Below are positions 15,125 to 22,456 of a stretch of 22,456 bases of DNA, piece by piece. Under the pieces are notes generated by a model that was not told where the DNA came from, did not search any database, and saw nothing but the letters and a program-made list of their open reading frames with translations. The translations under genes and the position numbers were made by a program. The stretch's first letter is position 1, and each line of letters starts with the position of its first letter. Source of the DNA: DASQPE01 sp041488455 (lineage in GTDB: Bacteria > Gemmatimonadota > Gemmatimonadetes > Gemmatimonadales > GWC2-71-9). Location of the stretch: positions 1 to 22,456 of the forward strand of contig JBGPPG010000048.1 in NCBI GenBank assembly GCA_041488455.1. Direction: 5' to 3'.

Positions 15125-15552
15125 TGGCCGGCGCGCCTGCCGGGGCACCGACCCGTCCCGTCCGGGTACTGGTCGCGAAGCCGGGGCTGGATGGCCATGA
15201 CCGCGGCGCCAAGGTCGTTGCCGCCGCGCTGCGCGACGCGGGCATGGAAGTCATCTACACCGGCCTGCACCAAACCCCCGAGATGATCGCGAGCGCCGCC
15301 GTTCAGGAGGACGTCGACGTGGTCGGCCTCTCGATTCTCTCGGGTGCCCACATGACGCTCTTCCCCCGCGTGCGGCAGCTCCTGGTCGACCAGGGTCGGC
15401 CCGATATCCTCGTAACCGGCGGCGGCATCATCCCGCAGGAAGACGCCGACGCGCTCAAGGCGCAGGGGATCGGCCGGCTGTTCGGCCCGGGCACACCGAC
15501 CTCGGATCTGGTGGATTACATCCGGAGCTGGGCAGCCGCACACGTGTCGTGA
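15124..15552 (+). CDS. Cobalamin-binding small subunit of the acyl-CoA mutase
   Basis: A 142-residue stand-alone B12-binding domain. It has the base-off/His-on signature DxHxxG (D23-G-H25-D-R-G28, H25 being the lower cobalt ligand) in KPGLDGHDRGAK, then GLSILSGAHM and VTGGGIIP, which line the nucleotide tail. Length and motifs fit McmA2/IcmB-type subunits that join a separate large subunit. The ATG at 15124 is chosen because it overlaps the previous stop as TGATG; a TTG one codon earlier is less likely. The 3' end overlaps the carboxyltransferase GTG by 4 nt. It should assemble with the 12205-13917 product, with MeaB helping cofactor loading. Confidence 0.95.
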   Translation: MAGAPAGAPTRPVRVLVAKPGLDGHDRGAKVVAAALRDAGMEVIYTGLHQTPEMIASAAVQEDVDVVGLSILSGAHMTLFPRVRQLLVDQGRPDILVTGGGIIPQEDADALKAQGIGRLFGPGTPTSDLVDYIRSWAAAHVS

Positions 15553-17192
15553 CCGCGTCGACCGCCTCCGGCAGGCCGAGCCGCCTCCGCACCCTCACCG
15601 ACGAGTACCAGCAGCTCGCCGCCCGGCTCCGCCAGGGCGGGGGCGCAGAGCGCCTCGCGCGGATGCACGCGCAGGGCAAGCTCGGGCCGCGGGAGCGGGT
15701 CGAGCGCCTGCTCGATCCCGGCGGTCCCTGGCTCGAGCTGGGGTTGCTCGTGGCCTACGACCGCTACGAGGGCCAGGCTCCCGGCGCGGGCGTCATCACC
15801 GGCCTCGGCACGATCGAGGGGCGCGAGATCGTCGTCGTGGCGAACGACGCGACCGTCAAGGCCGGCTCGTGGTGGCCCGAGACCATCACCAAGATGCTGC
15901 GGGCGCAGGAGGTCGCGATGCGCCAGCGCATCCCCATCGTGTACCTGGTGGACAGCGCGGGCGTCAACCTGCCGTATCAGGGTGGCGTCTTCCCCGGGCA
16001 GTACGGCGCGGCGCGCCTGTTCTATTACAACTCGCTCATGCGCCGGTACCTCCACGTGCCGCAGATCGCCGCCGTGATGGGCAGCTGCGTCGCGGGTGGG
16101 GCGTACCTGCCCGCGCTCTCCGACGTGATCTTCATGGTGGAGGGGACCAGCTTCATGGGGCTCGGCGGCCCCAACCTGGTGAAGGGAGCCACCGGGCAGA
16201 CCATCGACGCGGAGACGTTGGGCGGCGCACGCACGCACACCGAGATCAGCGCCGTGGCCCACTATCGGGTCGCCAACGACACCGAGTGTCTCGGGCGGAT
16301 CCGCGAGTACGTGGCCCGGCTGCCTCGCACAGGGGGCGTTGCGCACCGGGTGCTGCCGGTGCGCCTGCCTGCGCGTCCGCCGGCCGACCTCTACGACCTG
16401 CTGCCGCAGGATCACCGGCTTTCGTACGACTCCCGCCAGATGCTCGCGTGCCTGCTCGACGGCGGCGCGCTCGACGAATTCCAGCCCGACCTCGCGAAGG
16501 AAATGATCTGCGGCCACGGCCACATCGAGGGGCGTCCGGTTGCCGTGATCACCAACCATCGGGGCGTCATCAAGGGCAAGCCGGGGGACCGTCCCCGCTT
16601 CGGCGGCATCCTGTACACCGAGAGCGCGGAGAAGGTCGCCTACTTCATCGAGACGGCCAGCCGGGAGCGGATCCCCATCCTGTTCATCCAGGACGTGAGC
16701 GGGTTCATGGTCGGCCCCGAGGCCGAGCACTCCGGGATCATCCGCGCCGGCGCGCGCTTCGTCGAGGCGATGGCGACGTCGGTCGCGCCCAAGATCGTGC
16801 TGACCGTGAATCACGCTTCGGGAGCCGGCTACTACGCGATGGCCGGCCAGGGCTTCGACCCCGACTTCATCGTGTCGTGGCCCACGGGCCGCATGGGCGT
16901 GATGGAGGGAGAGTCCGCCGTCATGGCGGTGCACGGGCCCGAGATCCAGAAGGCGCAGGCGGCGGGCAAGCCGCTCGCGGCCGACAAGCAGGCGGTCATT
17001 GAGGCGATGCGGGCCGACTACGAGGCCCAGCTGGACGCCAAGTTCGCCGCCGCCCGCGGATTCGCGGACGCCATCCTCTCTCCCGAAGAGACCCGTGACC
17101 AGCTCGCCTTCCTGCTGCGGGTCGTCGCCAACTACGGCGGGCCACATCTGGGCCCCTTCGTTCTTCCGGCCTTCGACGCCGCGCAATCCTGA
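15549..17192 (+). CDS. Acyl-CoA carboxylase beta subunit (carboxyltransferase, MCC/GCC-like)
   Basis: A 547-residue carboxyltransferase with two crotonase-fold halves. Family marks include GKLGPRERVERLLDPG, ANDATVKAGSWWPET, YLVDSAGVNLPYQ, an oxyanion loop GSCVAGGAY (about 178-186) in the N half and GAGYYAMAG in the C half (about 424). DATVK..PxT..K.LRAQ and VDSxGxNLP follow the methylcrotonyl/geranyl-CoA carboxylase beta pattern more than propionyl-CoA carboxylase. About 14 extra residues (GKPGDRPRFGG region, about 340-353) interrupt the second half. It should move CO2 from biotin to an acyl-CoA, but the biotin carboxylase subunit is absent here. Start GTG overlaps the B12 subunit stop by 4 nt. 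With AtuA and a LiuC-like crotonase downstream, a 3-methylcrotonyl-CoA-type substrate is likely, not certain. Confidence 0.9.
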   Translation: MTASTASGRPSRLRTLTDEYQQLAARLRQGGGAERLARMHAQGKLGPRERVERLLDPGGPWLELGLLVAYDRYEGQAPGAGVITGLGTIEGREIVVVANDATVKAGSWWPETITKMLRAQEVAMRQRIPIVYLVDSAGVNLPYQGGVFPGQYGAARLFYYNSLMRRYLHVPQIAAVMGSCVAGGAYLPALSDVIFMVEGTSFMGLGGPNLVKGATGQTIDAETLGGARTHTEISAVAHYRVANDTECLGRIREYVARLPRTGGVAHRVLPVRLPARPPADLYDLLPQDHRLSYDSRQMLACLLDGGALDEFQPDLAKEMICGHGHIEGRPVAVITNHRGVIKGKPGDRPRFGGILYTESAEKVAYFIETASRERIPILFIQDVSGFMVGPEAEHSGIIRAGARFVEAMATSVAPKIVLTVNHASGAGYYAMAGQGFDPDFIVSWPTGRMGVMEGESAVMAVHGPEIQKAQAAGKPLAADKQAVIEAMRADYEAQLDAKFAAARGFADAILSPEETRDQLAFLLRVVANYGGPHLGPFVLPAFDAAQS

Positions 17193-17193
17193 C

Positions 17194-20073
17194 ATGCCCC
17201 GAAGACTGATCGTCGCGACCACGCTCGCCGGTGGGCTCCTCGCCTGCGCCGGATCGCAGCCCGCTCCGGCCCCGCCACCTGCGCCCGCTCCACAGGCGAC
17301 GGCGAATGCCGCCAAACCGAGCGTCGATCCTGGGCCCCTTTCCAAGCCCCAGGTCACGGTCGCCGACAGCGGCCTGCCCGCACCTGCCGAAACGCCGCGC
17401 GTGGCGCCGCCCGAGGTCGCCTTCGCGCGTGGCTGGATGCCGCTCGCGTCCACCGGCGTCGATGCCTTCCGCCGCGCACATCCCACGGCTGACGGGCGGG
17501 GTGTGCTGATCGCGATCCTCGACACGGGCATCGATCCGTCCGTGCCCGGACTCACCACCACGACGACCGGCGAGCGGAAGATCCTCGATCTCCGGGACTT
17601 CTCGGGAGAAGGAGCGGTGACGCTCGCCCGGGTGACACCGCGCGGCGATACGGTGGAGGTGGCCGGCCGGCGTCTCGGCGGGTTCGGACGGGTGGTAGCG
17701 CTCAACGCGGCCGGTCCCTACTACGCGGGCTTCCTTGCGGAGATTCCGCTGGGCGATCCGCCCGCGGCCGATCTCAACGGCAACGGCACCGTGGGGGACA
17801 CGCTGCCCGTCGTGGTCACCCGGGCCAGCGATGGCTGGGTGCTGTTCGTCGATACCGACGGCGACGGCTCGCTCGCGAACGAAAAGCCCGTCCATGATTT
17901 CCAGCAGGGCTACGAGACGTTCGGCTGGAGTCCGAGGGGACGGCCTGCCCCGGTGGCGGCGGCCGCGAACTTCAGCGACAGTGGCGGCAATCCCACCCTG
18001 GACATCTTCGTGGACACCGGCAACCACGGGACCTTCGTTTCCGGTGTCGCGTCGGCCCATGATCTCTACGGCGTGAGCGGGTTCGACGGCGTCGCACCCG
18101 GGGCACAGCTCCTTGGCCTCAAGATCGCGAACAACGCACAGGGCGGGATCTCGGTCACGGGGAGCATGCTGCGGGCCATGGACTACGCGATCCGCTTCGC
18201 CGAGCGCCGGCGGATGCCGCTGGTCATGAACATGAGCTTCGGCGTGGGCAATGAGCAGGAGGGCGAGGCCCGGATCGATCACTTGGTGGACTCCGTGCTC
18301 GCTGCGCATCCGGACGTGGTCTTCGTGGTGAGCGCAGGCAACGACGGTCCCGGACTCTCGACCATGGGCTTCCCCGGGTCGGCCGAACGGGTGCTGACGG
18401 CGGGAGCCACGCTTCCCGGGGCATTCCTTCGGCGCGGGACCGGGCTCGCGCCGGCCGACCAGATCGCCTCGTTCAGCGCGCGCGGCGGCGAGCTCGCCAA
18501 GCCCGACGTGATCGCGCCGGGCTTCGCCTACTCGAGCGTGCCCCGCTACGACACGGGCGGCGAGGTGAAGCAGGGGACCAGTTTCTCCTCCCCGCACATG
18601 GCGGGAGTCGCGGCCCTCCTCCGCTCGGCGCTGGCGCAGGCGGGGATCGAGGCCGACGCCCGCACCGTCAAGCAGGCGATCATGGTCACGGCTCGCCCCC
18701 AGGGCGCGCTTCCGTTCATTGATGAAGGGGCGGGTTTGCCGGACGTGGAGAGTGCCTGGCGCTGGCTTGAGGGGCGACGGAAGGCCTCCGACCTAGCCGT
18801 GCGCGCGGTGGGCCACGGGGACGACGCTGCGTTCCGCCGCCGAGGGCTCGAGTCGGCCGCCGACACGGTTCAGGCCTTCGAGATTACCCGGTCTGCCGCG
18901 GCCGGACCGACGACGTACACCCTTCGCTCGGACGCTGCGTGGCTGGTGGCTCCGCGGACCGTCACTGTCACGGGCACCCGCGGCACCGTCACGCTCCGCT
19001 ACCGCGCACCCGCGCTCAAGCTCCCCGGTGTCTACACCGGGATGGTGAGCGCGTGGCCGGCCGACACGCTCCTCGGTCCTGCGTTCCGGCTGGTCAATAC
19101 CGTCGTCGTGCCCCACCCGGTCGGCACTGCAGAGCTGCTGGCCGACGCGCGGCTCGAGCCGGGCGGCACCCGCCGCGCGTTCTTCGCCGCCGACAGCGGG
19201 CGCCCCTTCGTCGTCCGGATCGCCACCGGGAGCGCGCTTCAGGGAGCCTTCGCCGCGCTCTACGAGCCCGGTGGCCGGCCGTACCGCGACGGCTCCCAGC
19301 AGCAGGCCGGAGCCGATAGCGGCGCCGCCACGTTCCGGGTAGATGGGCGTGACGTGGTAACCGGCGTCTACGAGGCGGACGCCATCGGACTGCCGACCTC
19401 TGGAGCCACGGTCACCGCGCGGGTCGTGCAGTCGCCATTCCGGCTCAGGGGGCTGCGGGACGGATCGGACGCCGTGGCCGAGGTTGTCAACGTGTCGGGC
19501 AAGCCGGCCGAGACGCAGGTCGCGCTGGTGCTCGGTGGGGCGGAGCGGGGCGAGGACGTCGCGGCTCGTGGCTCGGACGTGGTGCGGATCCCGTTCACAG
19601 CCCCGGCCTGGGCCAGGGGCGTCGTCGTGGACCTCGCGATGGACCCCGCCCAATGGGAGCGCTTCACTGATTTCGGCGTGACAGTGATGGATCCCGCCGG
19701 CCGCATCGTGGCCAAGGAACCGCTCAACTACGCCGTGGGCCGGCTCGCGACAACTCTGCCCGAGAAGCATGACGACATGGCGTTCGAGCTCCGCCTGTTC
19801 CCCGGGTTGGCCGAGCCGGGGACGACGGAGGCGTGGAAGACGCACGTAGCGATCCGGCTCTACGCCGGCGAGCCTCTCACACTTCAGACCGGCGGTGAGC
19901 GCGTCGGCGCTCTGACGCTCGCCGCCGCGCAGACGAAGACGGTCCGGTTTCCGTTGCCCGACTCACCCTGGGTGCTGCCGACCGGATTCGCACTGCTGAG
20001 TGTCGTCGTCGCCCAGGTAGGGGACGACGTCTGGACCCGCGAAACGTCCCTCGCACCCGCGGCCGGCCGGTGA
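17194..20073 (+). CDS. TPPII-like subtilisin (S8) lipoprotein protease
   Basis: 959 residues from the ATG 1 nt after the carboxyltransferase stop. A lipoprotein signal (lipobox LLAC, lipid-bearing C18) and a Pro/Ala-rich tether (about 21-75) precede the S8 domain with a complete triad: D110 (ILDTGID), H278 (GNHGTFVSG), S463 (GTSFSSPHMAG), plus oxyanion N383. The 168-residue gap between Asp and His is far longer than in subtilisin and, with DTGIDPSVPGL and the following TTGERKILDLRDFSG, matches tripeptidyl-peptidase II. Inside it lie two Ca-loop-like stretches (DLNGNGTVGD, DTDGDGSLANE). The C-terminal 400 residues resemble the beta-rich TPPII extension. It should be anchored in the envelope and cut peptides there. 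Why it sits in an acyl-CoA operon, overlapping atuA by 4 nt, is unclear. Confidence 0.92.
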   Translation: MPRRLIVATTLAGGLLACAGSQPAPAPPPAPAPQATANAAKPSVDPGPLSKPQVTVADSGLPAPAETPRVAPPEVAFARGWMPLASTGVDAFRRAHPTADGRGVLIAILDTGIDPSVPGLTTTTTGERKILDLRDFSGEGAVTLARVTPRGDTVEVAGRRLGGFGRVVALNAAGPYYAGFLAEIPLGDPPAADLNGNGTVGDTLPVVVTRASDGWVLFVDTDGDGSLANEKPVHDFQQGYETFGWSPRGRPAPVAAAANFSDSGGNPTLDIFVDTGNHGTFVSGVASAHDLYGVSGFDGVAPGAQLLGLKIANNAQGGISVTGSMLRAMDYAIRFAERRRMPLVMNMSFGVGNEQEGEARIDHLVDSVLAAHPDVVFVVSAGNDGPGLSTMGFPGSAERVLTAGATLPGAFLRRGTGLAPADQIASFSARGGELAKPDVIAPGFAYSSVPRYDTGGEVKQGTSFSSPHMAGVAALLRSALAQAGIEADARTVKQAIMVTARPQGALPFIDEGAGLPDVESAWRWLEGRRKASDLAVRAVGHGDDAAFRRRGLESAADTVQAFEITRSAAAGPTTYTLRSDAAWLVAPRTVTVTGTRGTVTLRYRAPALKLPGVYTGMVSAWPADTLLGPAFRLVNTVVVPHPVGTAELLADARLEPGGTRRAFFAADSGRPFVVRIATGSALQGAFAALYEPGGRPYRDGSQQQAGADSGAATFRVDGRDVVTGVYEADAIGLPTSGATVTARVVQSPFRLRGLRDGSDAVAEVVNVSGKPAETQVALVLGGAERGEDVAARGSDVVRIPFTAPAWARGVVVDLAMDPAQWERFTDFGVTVMDPAGRIVAKEPLNYAVGRLATTLPEKHDDMAFELRLFPGLAEPGTTEAWKTHVAIRLYAGEPLTLQTGGERVGALTLAAAQTKTVRFPLPDSPWVLPTGFALLSVVVAQVGDDVWTRETSLAPAAGR

Positions 20074-21443
20074 GCAAGGTCGTACGCGTCGCGGCCGGTC
20101 AGGGGTTCTGGGGCGATTGGCTCGAGGCGCCGTTCCGCCAGGTGAAGGGCGGGCCTATCGACTACCTGATGATGGACTATCTCGCCGAAGTCACGATGTC
20201 CATCCTCCAGAAGCAGCGCTCCCGCGACCCCGCGGCCGGCTATGCCCGCGACTTCGTCCCGGCAATGGAGCGCATCCTCCCCGACATCGCGGCGAAAGGG
20301 ATCCGCGTCACCTCGAACGCGGGCGGCGTGAACCCGCGCGGCTGCGCCGACGCCGTGCTCGAGAGCGCCCGGCGGCTCGGGCTCGGCGGGAAGATCCGCA
20401 TCGGGCTGGTGACAGGAGACGACATCCTCGATCGGCTGGACGAGCTGCTGGCCCGGGGCCAGGAGCTGCGCGATCTCGACACCGGTCGCCCGCTGAGCGA
20501 CATCCGCGAGCGGGTGCGCTCCGCCAACGCGTACCTCGGAATGGCGCCGGTGGTCGAGGCGTTGCGGGGCGGCGCCCACATCGTGATCACGGGCCGGGTC
20601 ACCGATACCGGATTGACCCTGGGTCCTCTGGTGCACGAGCTGGGGTGGCGGCCGGACGAGTGGGACCGCATCGCCGCCGGTACCGTCGCCGGCCACATCA
20701 TCGAGTGCGGGGCGCAGTCCTCCGGGGGGAACCTGCTCAAGGATTGGCGCAAGGTGTGCGGGCTCGAGCGGGTCGGCTTCCCGATCGTCGAGGCGTCGAA
20801 CGACGGCAGCTTCGTCGTCACCAAGCACCCCGGCACCGGTGGGGTGGTGAACGTGGCCTCCGTCACCGAGCAGCTCGTGTACGAGATGGGTGACCCGCGC
20901 AGCTACATCACCCCGGATGGAATCGCGGATTTCACCAGCATCCGGCTGAGCCAGGCGGGCAAGGACCGGGTACGGGTCAGCGGGATCACCGGCGCACCCC
21001 GCACCCCCATGCTCAAGGTCTCCATCGCCTACTTCTACGGGTACAAGGCCGTCGGGACGCTGGTGTACGCCTGGCCGGAGGCGTACGCCAAGGCGAAGGA
21101 GGCCGACCGGGTGCTCCGTGCCCGTCTCGCGGACCTGGGGCTTGAATTCGAGCAGATTCTCACGGAGTTCGTCGGCGCCGATGCCACTCACGGCCGGCTC
21201 GCGGGCCGTCCGGATCCCGACGCGCCCGAGGTGCAGCTCCGGATCGGCGTTCGCGCGCGGGACAAGGTGCCGGTGGAGCGGTTTACCCGCGAGCTCGCGC
21301 CGCTCGTGCTCACCGGACCGCCCAGCGTCACCGGCTTCGCGGGGGGCCGGCCGCCGGTCGAGGAGATCGTGGCGTACTGGCCCGCGCTGGTGGACCGGCG
21401 GGAGATCGAGCCCAGAGTACGGGTCGAGATACTCAAGGCGTGA
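20070..21443 (+). CDS. atuA: AtuA family protein (DUF1446), N-terminal domain form
   Basis: A 457-residue protein of the AtuA/DUF1446 family, recognised from RVAAGQGFWGDW, PIDYLMMDYLAEVTMSIL, VTSNAGGVNPRGCADAV, IVITGRVTDTGLTLGPL, and ECGAQSSGGN. In Pseudomonas, atuA is the first gene of the acyclic terpene (citronellol) pathway cluster and its biochemical function is unknown; relatives also occur in leucine and isovalerate clusters. In many species AtuA carries a C-terminal small domain; here that domain is the separate next gene. GTG start overlaps the protease stop by 4 nt. The stop codon is the first bases of a 7-bp repeat array. Family sure, reaction unknown. Confidence 0.92.
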   Translation: MSKVVRVAAGQGFWGDWLEAPFRQVKGGPIDYLMMDYLAEVTMSILQKQRSRDPAAGYARDFVPAMERILPDIAAKGIRVTSNAGGVNPRGCADAVLESARRLGLGGKIRIGLVTGDDILDRLDELLARGQELRDLDTGRPLSDIRERVRSANAYLGMAPVVEALRGGAHIVITGRVTDTGLTLGPLVHELGWRPDEWDRIAAGTVAGHIIECGAQSSGGNLLKDWRKVCGLERVGFPIVEASNDGSFVVTKHPGTGGVVNVASVTEQLVYEMGDPRSYITPDGIADFTSIRLSQAGKDRVRVSGITGAPRTPMLKVSIAYFYGYKAVGTLVYAWPEAYAKAKEADRVLRARLADLGLEFEQILTEFVGADATHGRLAGRPDPDAPEVQLRIGVRARDKVPVERFTRELAPLVLTGPPSVTGFAGGRPPVEEIVAYWPALVDRREIEPRVRVEILKA

Positions 21444-21468
21444 GAGGTGAGAAGTGAGAAGTGAGAGG
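21441..21468. repeat. Four-unit 7-bp tandem array at a gene junction
   Basis: TGAGAGG, TGAGAAG, TGAGAAG, TGAGAGG: four 7-bp units with no gap. The first TGA is the atuA stop codon. GAGAGG in the first unit lies 6 nt before GTG at 21454, which spans units two and three and is the best start of the next gene. So the array forms the stop, the ribosome binding site and the start. Sequence differs from the array at 2306-2371, but unit length and placement at a gene end are the same. Confidence 0.85.
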
Positions 21469-21849
21469 GAAAAGCGCTCGAAGCCACGGCCGGTCCCCGT
21501 CCAGTTGCGGTGGCTGGCCCACGCCCGCTCCGGCGACAAGGGCAACACCGCGAACGTCGGCCTCATCGCCCTCGAGCCCGAGCTCTACCCGCTCCTGGCG
21601 CGCGCGGTGACGGCGGCCCGGGTGGCCCGGCATTTCCGCGGGATGGTGAGCCGGGTCGAGCGCTTCGAGCTCCCCAACCTTGGCGCGCTCAACTTCCTCC
21701 TGCACGACGCGCTCGACGGCGGGGGCACCATCTCGCTCAAGACCGATGCCCAGGGCAAGGTCTACTCCACCGCGCTGCTTCGCATGGAGATCTCCGCTCC
21801 TCCCGCAGTGGCCCGGCGCTTCCAGCCGCGCCTCTCCGCCCGCCGATGA
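21454..21849 (+). CDS. AtuA-like C-terminal domain protein
   Basis: A 131-residue protein with the small AtuA-like fold seen fused to the C-terminus of AtuA elsewhere: HARSGDKGNTANVGL (about 24-38), the block RYxR-like basic strip, ALNFLLHDALDGGGTISL and the terminal strand STALLRMEI. The first roughly 18 residues are charged, come partly from the 7-bp repeat array, and precede the conserved start of the domain. GTG at 21454 is favoured because GAGAGG lies 6 nt upstream; a TTG at 21505 would start at the domain itself but has no good site. It presumably forms a complex with the AtuA protein encoded just before. Its stop overlaps the crotonase ATG by 4 nt. Confidence 0.9.
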   Translation: MRSEREKRSKPRPVPVQLRWLAHARSGDKGNTANVGLIALEPELYPLLARAVTAARVARHFRGMVSRVERFELPNLGALNFLLHDALDGGGTISLKTDAQGKVYSTALLRMEISAPPAVARRFQPRLSARR

Positions 21850-22456
21850 GCGACATCCTCCTCGCCTCCAGCGGCGCGGGCGTTCTCACCCTCACTCTCA
21901 ACCGACCCCACAAGCGGAACGCGCTGAGCGCGGAGTTGATCGCTGCGCTCGCGGCCGCCGTGCGCGACGCGGAGCTGGACGCGTCCGTCCGGGTCGTGCT
22001 GCTCCGCGGCGGGGGACGGGACTTTTGCGCCGGTGCCGACCTCGCCGAGCTGCTCGCCTCGGTCGATCGCCCACCGGAGGAGAACGAGGCCGAAGCGCTC
22101 CGGCTGGGAGAGCTCTTTCTGGCGCTCCGCGCACTTCCCAAGCCGGTCGTGGCGGCCGTACACGGGAACGCGGTCGCTGGGGGGTGTGGCCTCGCGACCG
22201 CGTGCGACCTCGTGCTGGCGCGGTCCGACGCCCGGTTTGGCTACCCGGAGATCCAGCGCGGGTTTGTGCCGGCCATGGTGCTGACGCTGCTCCGGCGATC
22301 GGTAGGCGAAAAAGTCGCGTTTGATCTCGCCGCGACCGGGCGCCTCCTGTCGGCGGAGGAAGCGTGCGCCGCCGGACTCGTGTCGCGCATCATATCCCCT
22401 GAAACCTTCGAGACCGAGGTCGCGTCGGTCTGCGCGGCGCTGGCCGGCGCGAGTGC
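21846..22456 (+). CDS. Enoyl-CoA hydratase/isomerase (crotonase), LiuC/AtuE-like, 3' end outside window
   Basis: The frame runs open to the last base, 203 codons shown, of a family usually near 260. It has NRPHKRNALS, CAGADLAELL, HGNAVAGGCGLATACDLVLA and FGYPEIQRGFVPA. The oxyanion Gly loop is present. Of the two catalytic Glu of classical enoyl-CoA hydratase, the first is Gly (GGCGLA) and the second is kept (PEIQ). This pattern, with VPA instead of PGxGG, resembles LiuC/AtuE-type methylglutaconyl- or isohexenylglutaconyl-CoA hydratases, the step after the carboxyltransferase reaction. ATG overlaps the previous stop by 4 nt. A biotin carboxylase gene is a likely next neighbour, beyond the window. 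Confidence 0.92.
   Translation, partial: MSDILLASSGAGVLTLTLNRPHKRNALSAELIAALAAAVRDAELDASVRVVLLRGGGRDFCAGADLAELLASVDRPPEENEAEALRLGELFLALRALPKPVVAAVHGNAVAGGCGLATACDLVLARSDARFGYPEIQRGFVPAMVLTLLRRSVGEKVAFDLAATGRLLSAEEACAAGLVSRIISPETFETEVASVCAALAGAS

Noticed and set aside
16999..17193. Upstream extension of the protease frame into the carboxyltransferase gene
   Set aside because: The ATG at 17194 starts an exact lipoprotein signal peptide; the extension would bury it.

Overview
This is a GC-rich, gene-dense window from a bacterial chromosome with no rRNA, tRNA, CRISPR array or insertion sequence that I can see. It carries 19 protein genes, two of them cut by the window edges. The gene set (CNNM/HlyC exporter, UbiB-like kinase, secreted HhH protein, sigma-54 two-component system, acyl-CoA mutase, AtuA and a TPPII-like lipoprotein protease) suggests a free-living aerobic heterotroph with a two-membrane envelope. 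My best guess is Gemmatimonadota or a relative. That rests on gene content, high GC and frequent GTG starts, not on a marker gene.

Region 1 (1-2375): the 3' end of a CNNM/HlyC-type gene and a UbiB-like kinase gene run rightward. They meet a leftward secreted helix-hairpin-helix (HhH) gene across a degenerate tandem array of 7-bp units.

Region 2 (2363-8603, minus strand): glycosyltransferase family 4, NodB polysaccharide deacetylase, UPF0104/LPG-synthase-like membrane protein, sensor histidine kinase and NtrC-type sigma-54 activator are joined by 4-nt overlaps or a 1-nt gap, so they form one operon. I find sigma-54 -24/-12 sites at two telling places. One is upstream of the glycosyltransferase (8588-8603). 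The other overlaps the activator's stop codon, just before the secreted HhH gene (2772-2787). The unit therefore looks like a self-contained sigma-54 regulon linking surface glycan or lipid chemistry to a small exported protein.

Region 3 (8535-11164): a 349-bp divergent regulatory region, then a SulP anion transporter with STAS domain and a DedA-family membrane protein.

Region 4 (11177-22456, plus strand, running off the end): nine tightly coupled genes. In order they are MeaB GTPase, acyl-CoA mutase large subunit, an eRF1-like (baeRF/Vms1-type) protein, the separate B12-binding mutase subunit, an acyl-CoA carboxyltransferase, a TPPII-like lipoprotein subtilase, AtuA, a separate AtuA-like small protein, and a crotonase. 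This looks like branched-chain acyl-CoA (leucine/isovalerate or terpenoid-type) catabolism. The mutase carries the Phe/Gln pair of isobutyryl-CoA mutase, not the Tyr/Arg pair of methylmalonyl-CoA mutase. The biotin carboxylase partner is not in the window and may lie just downstream. A second array of 7-bp units supplies the atuA stop codon and the ribosome binding site and start codon of the next gene.
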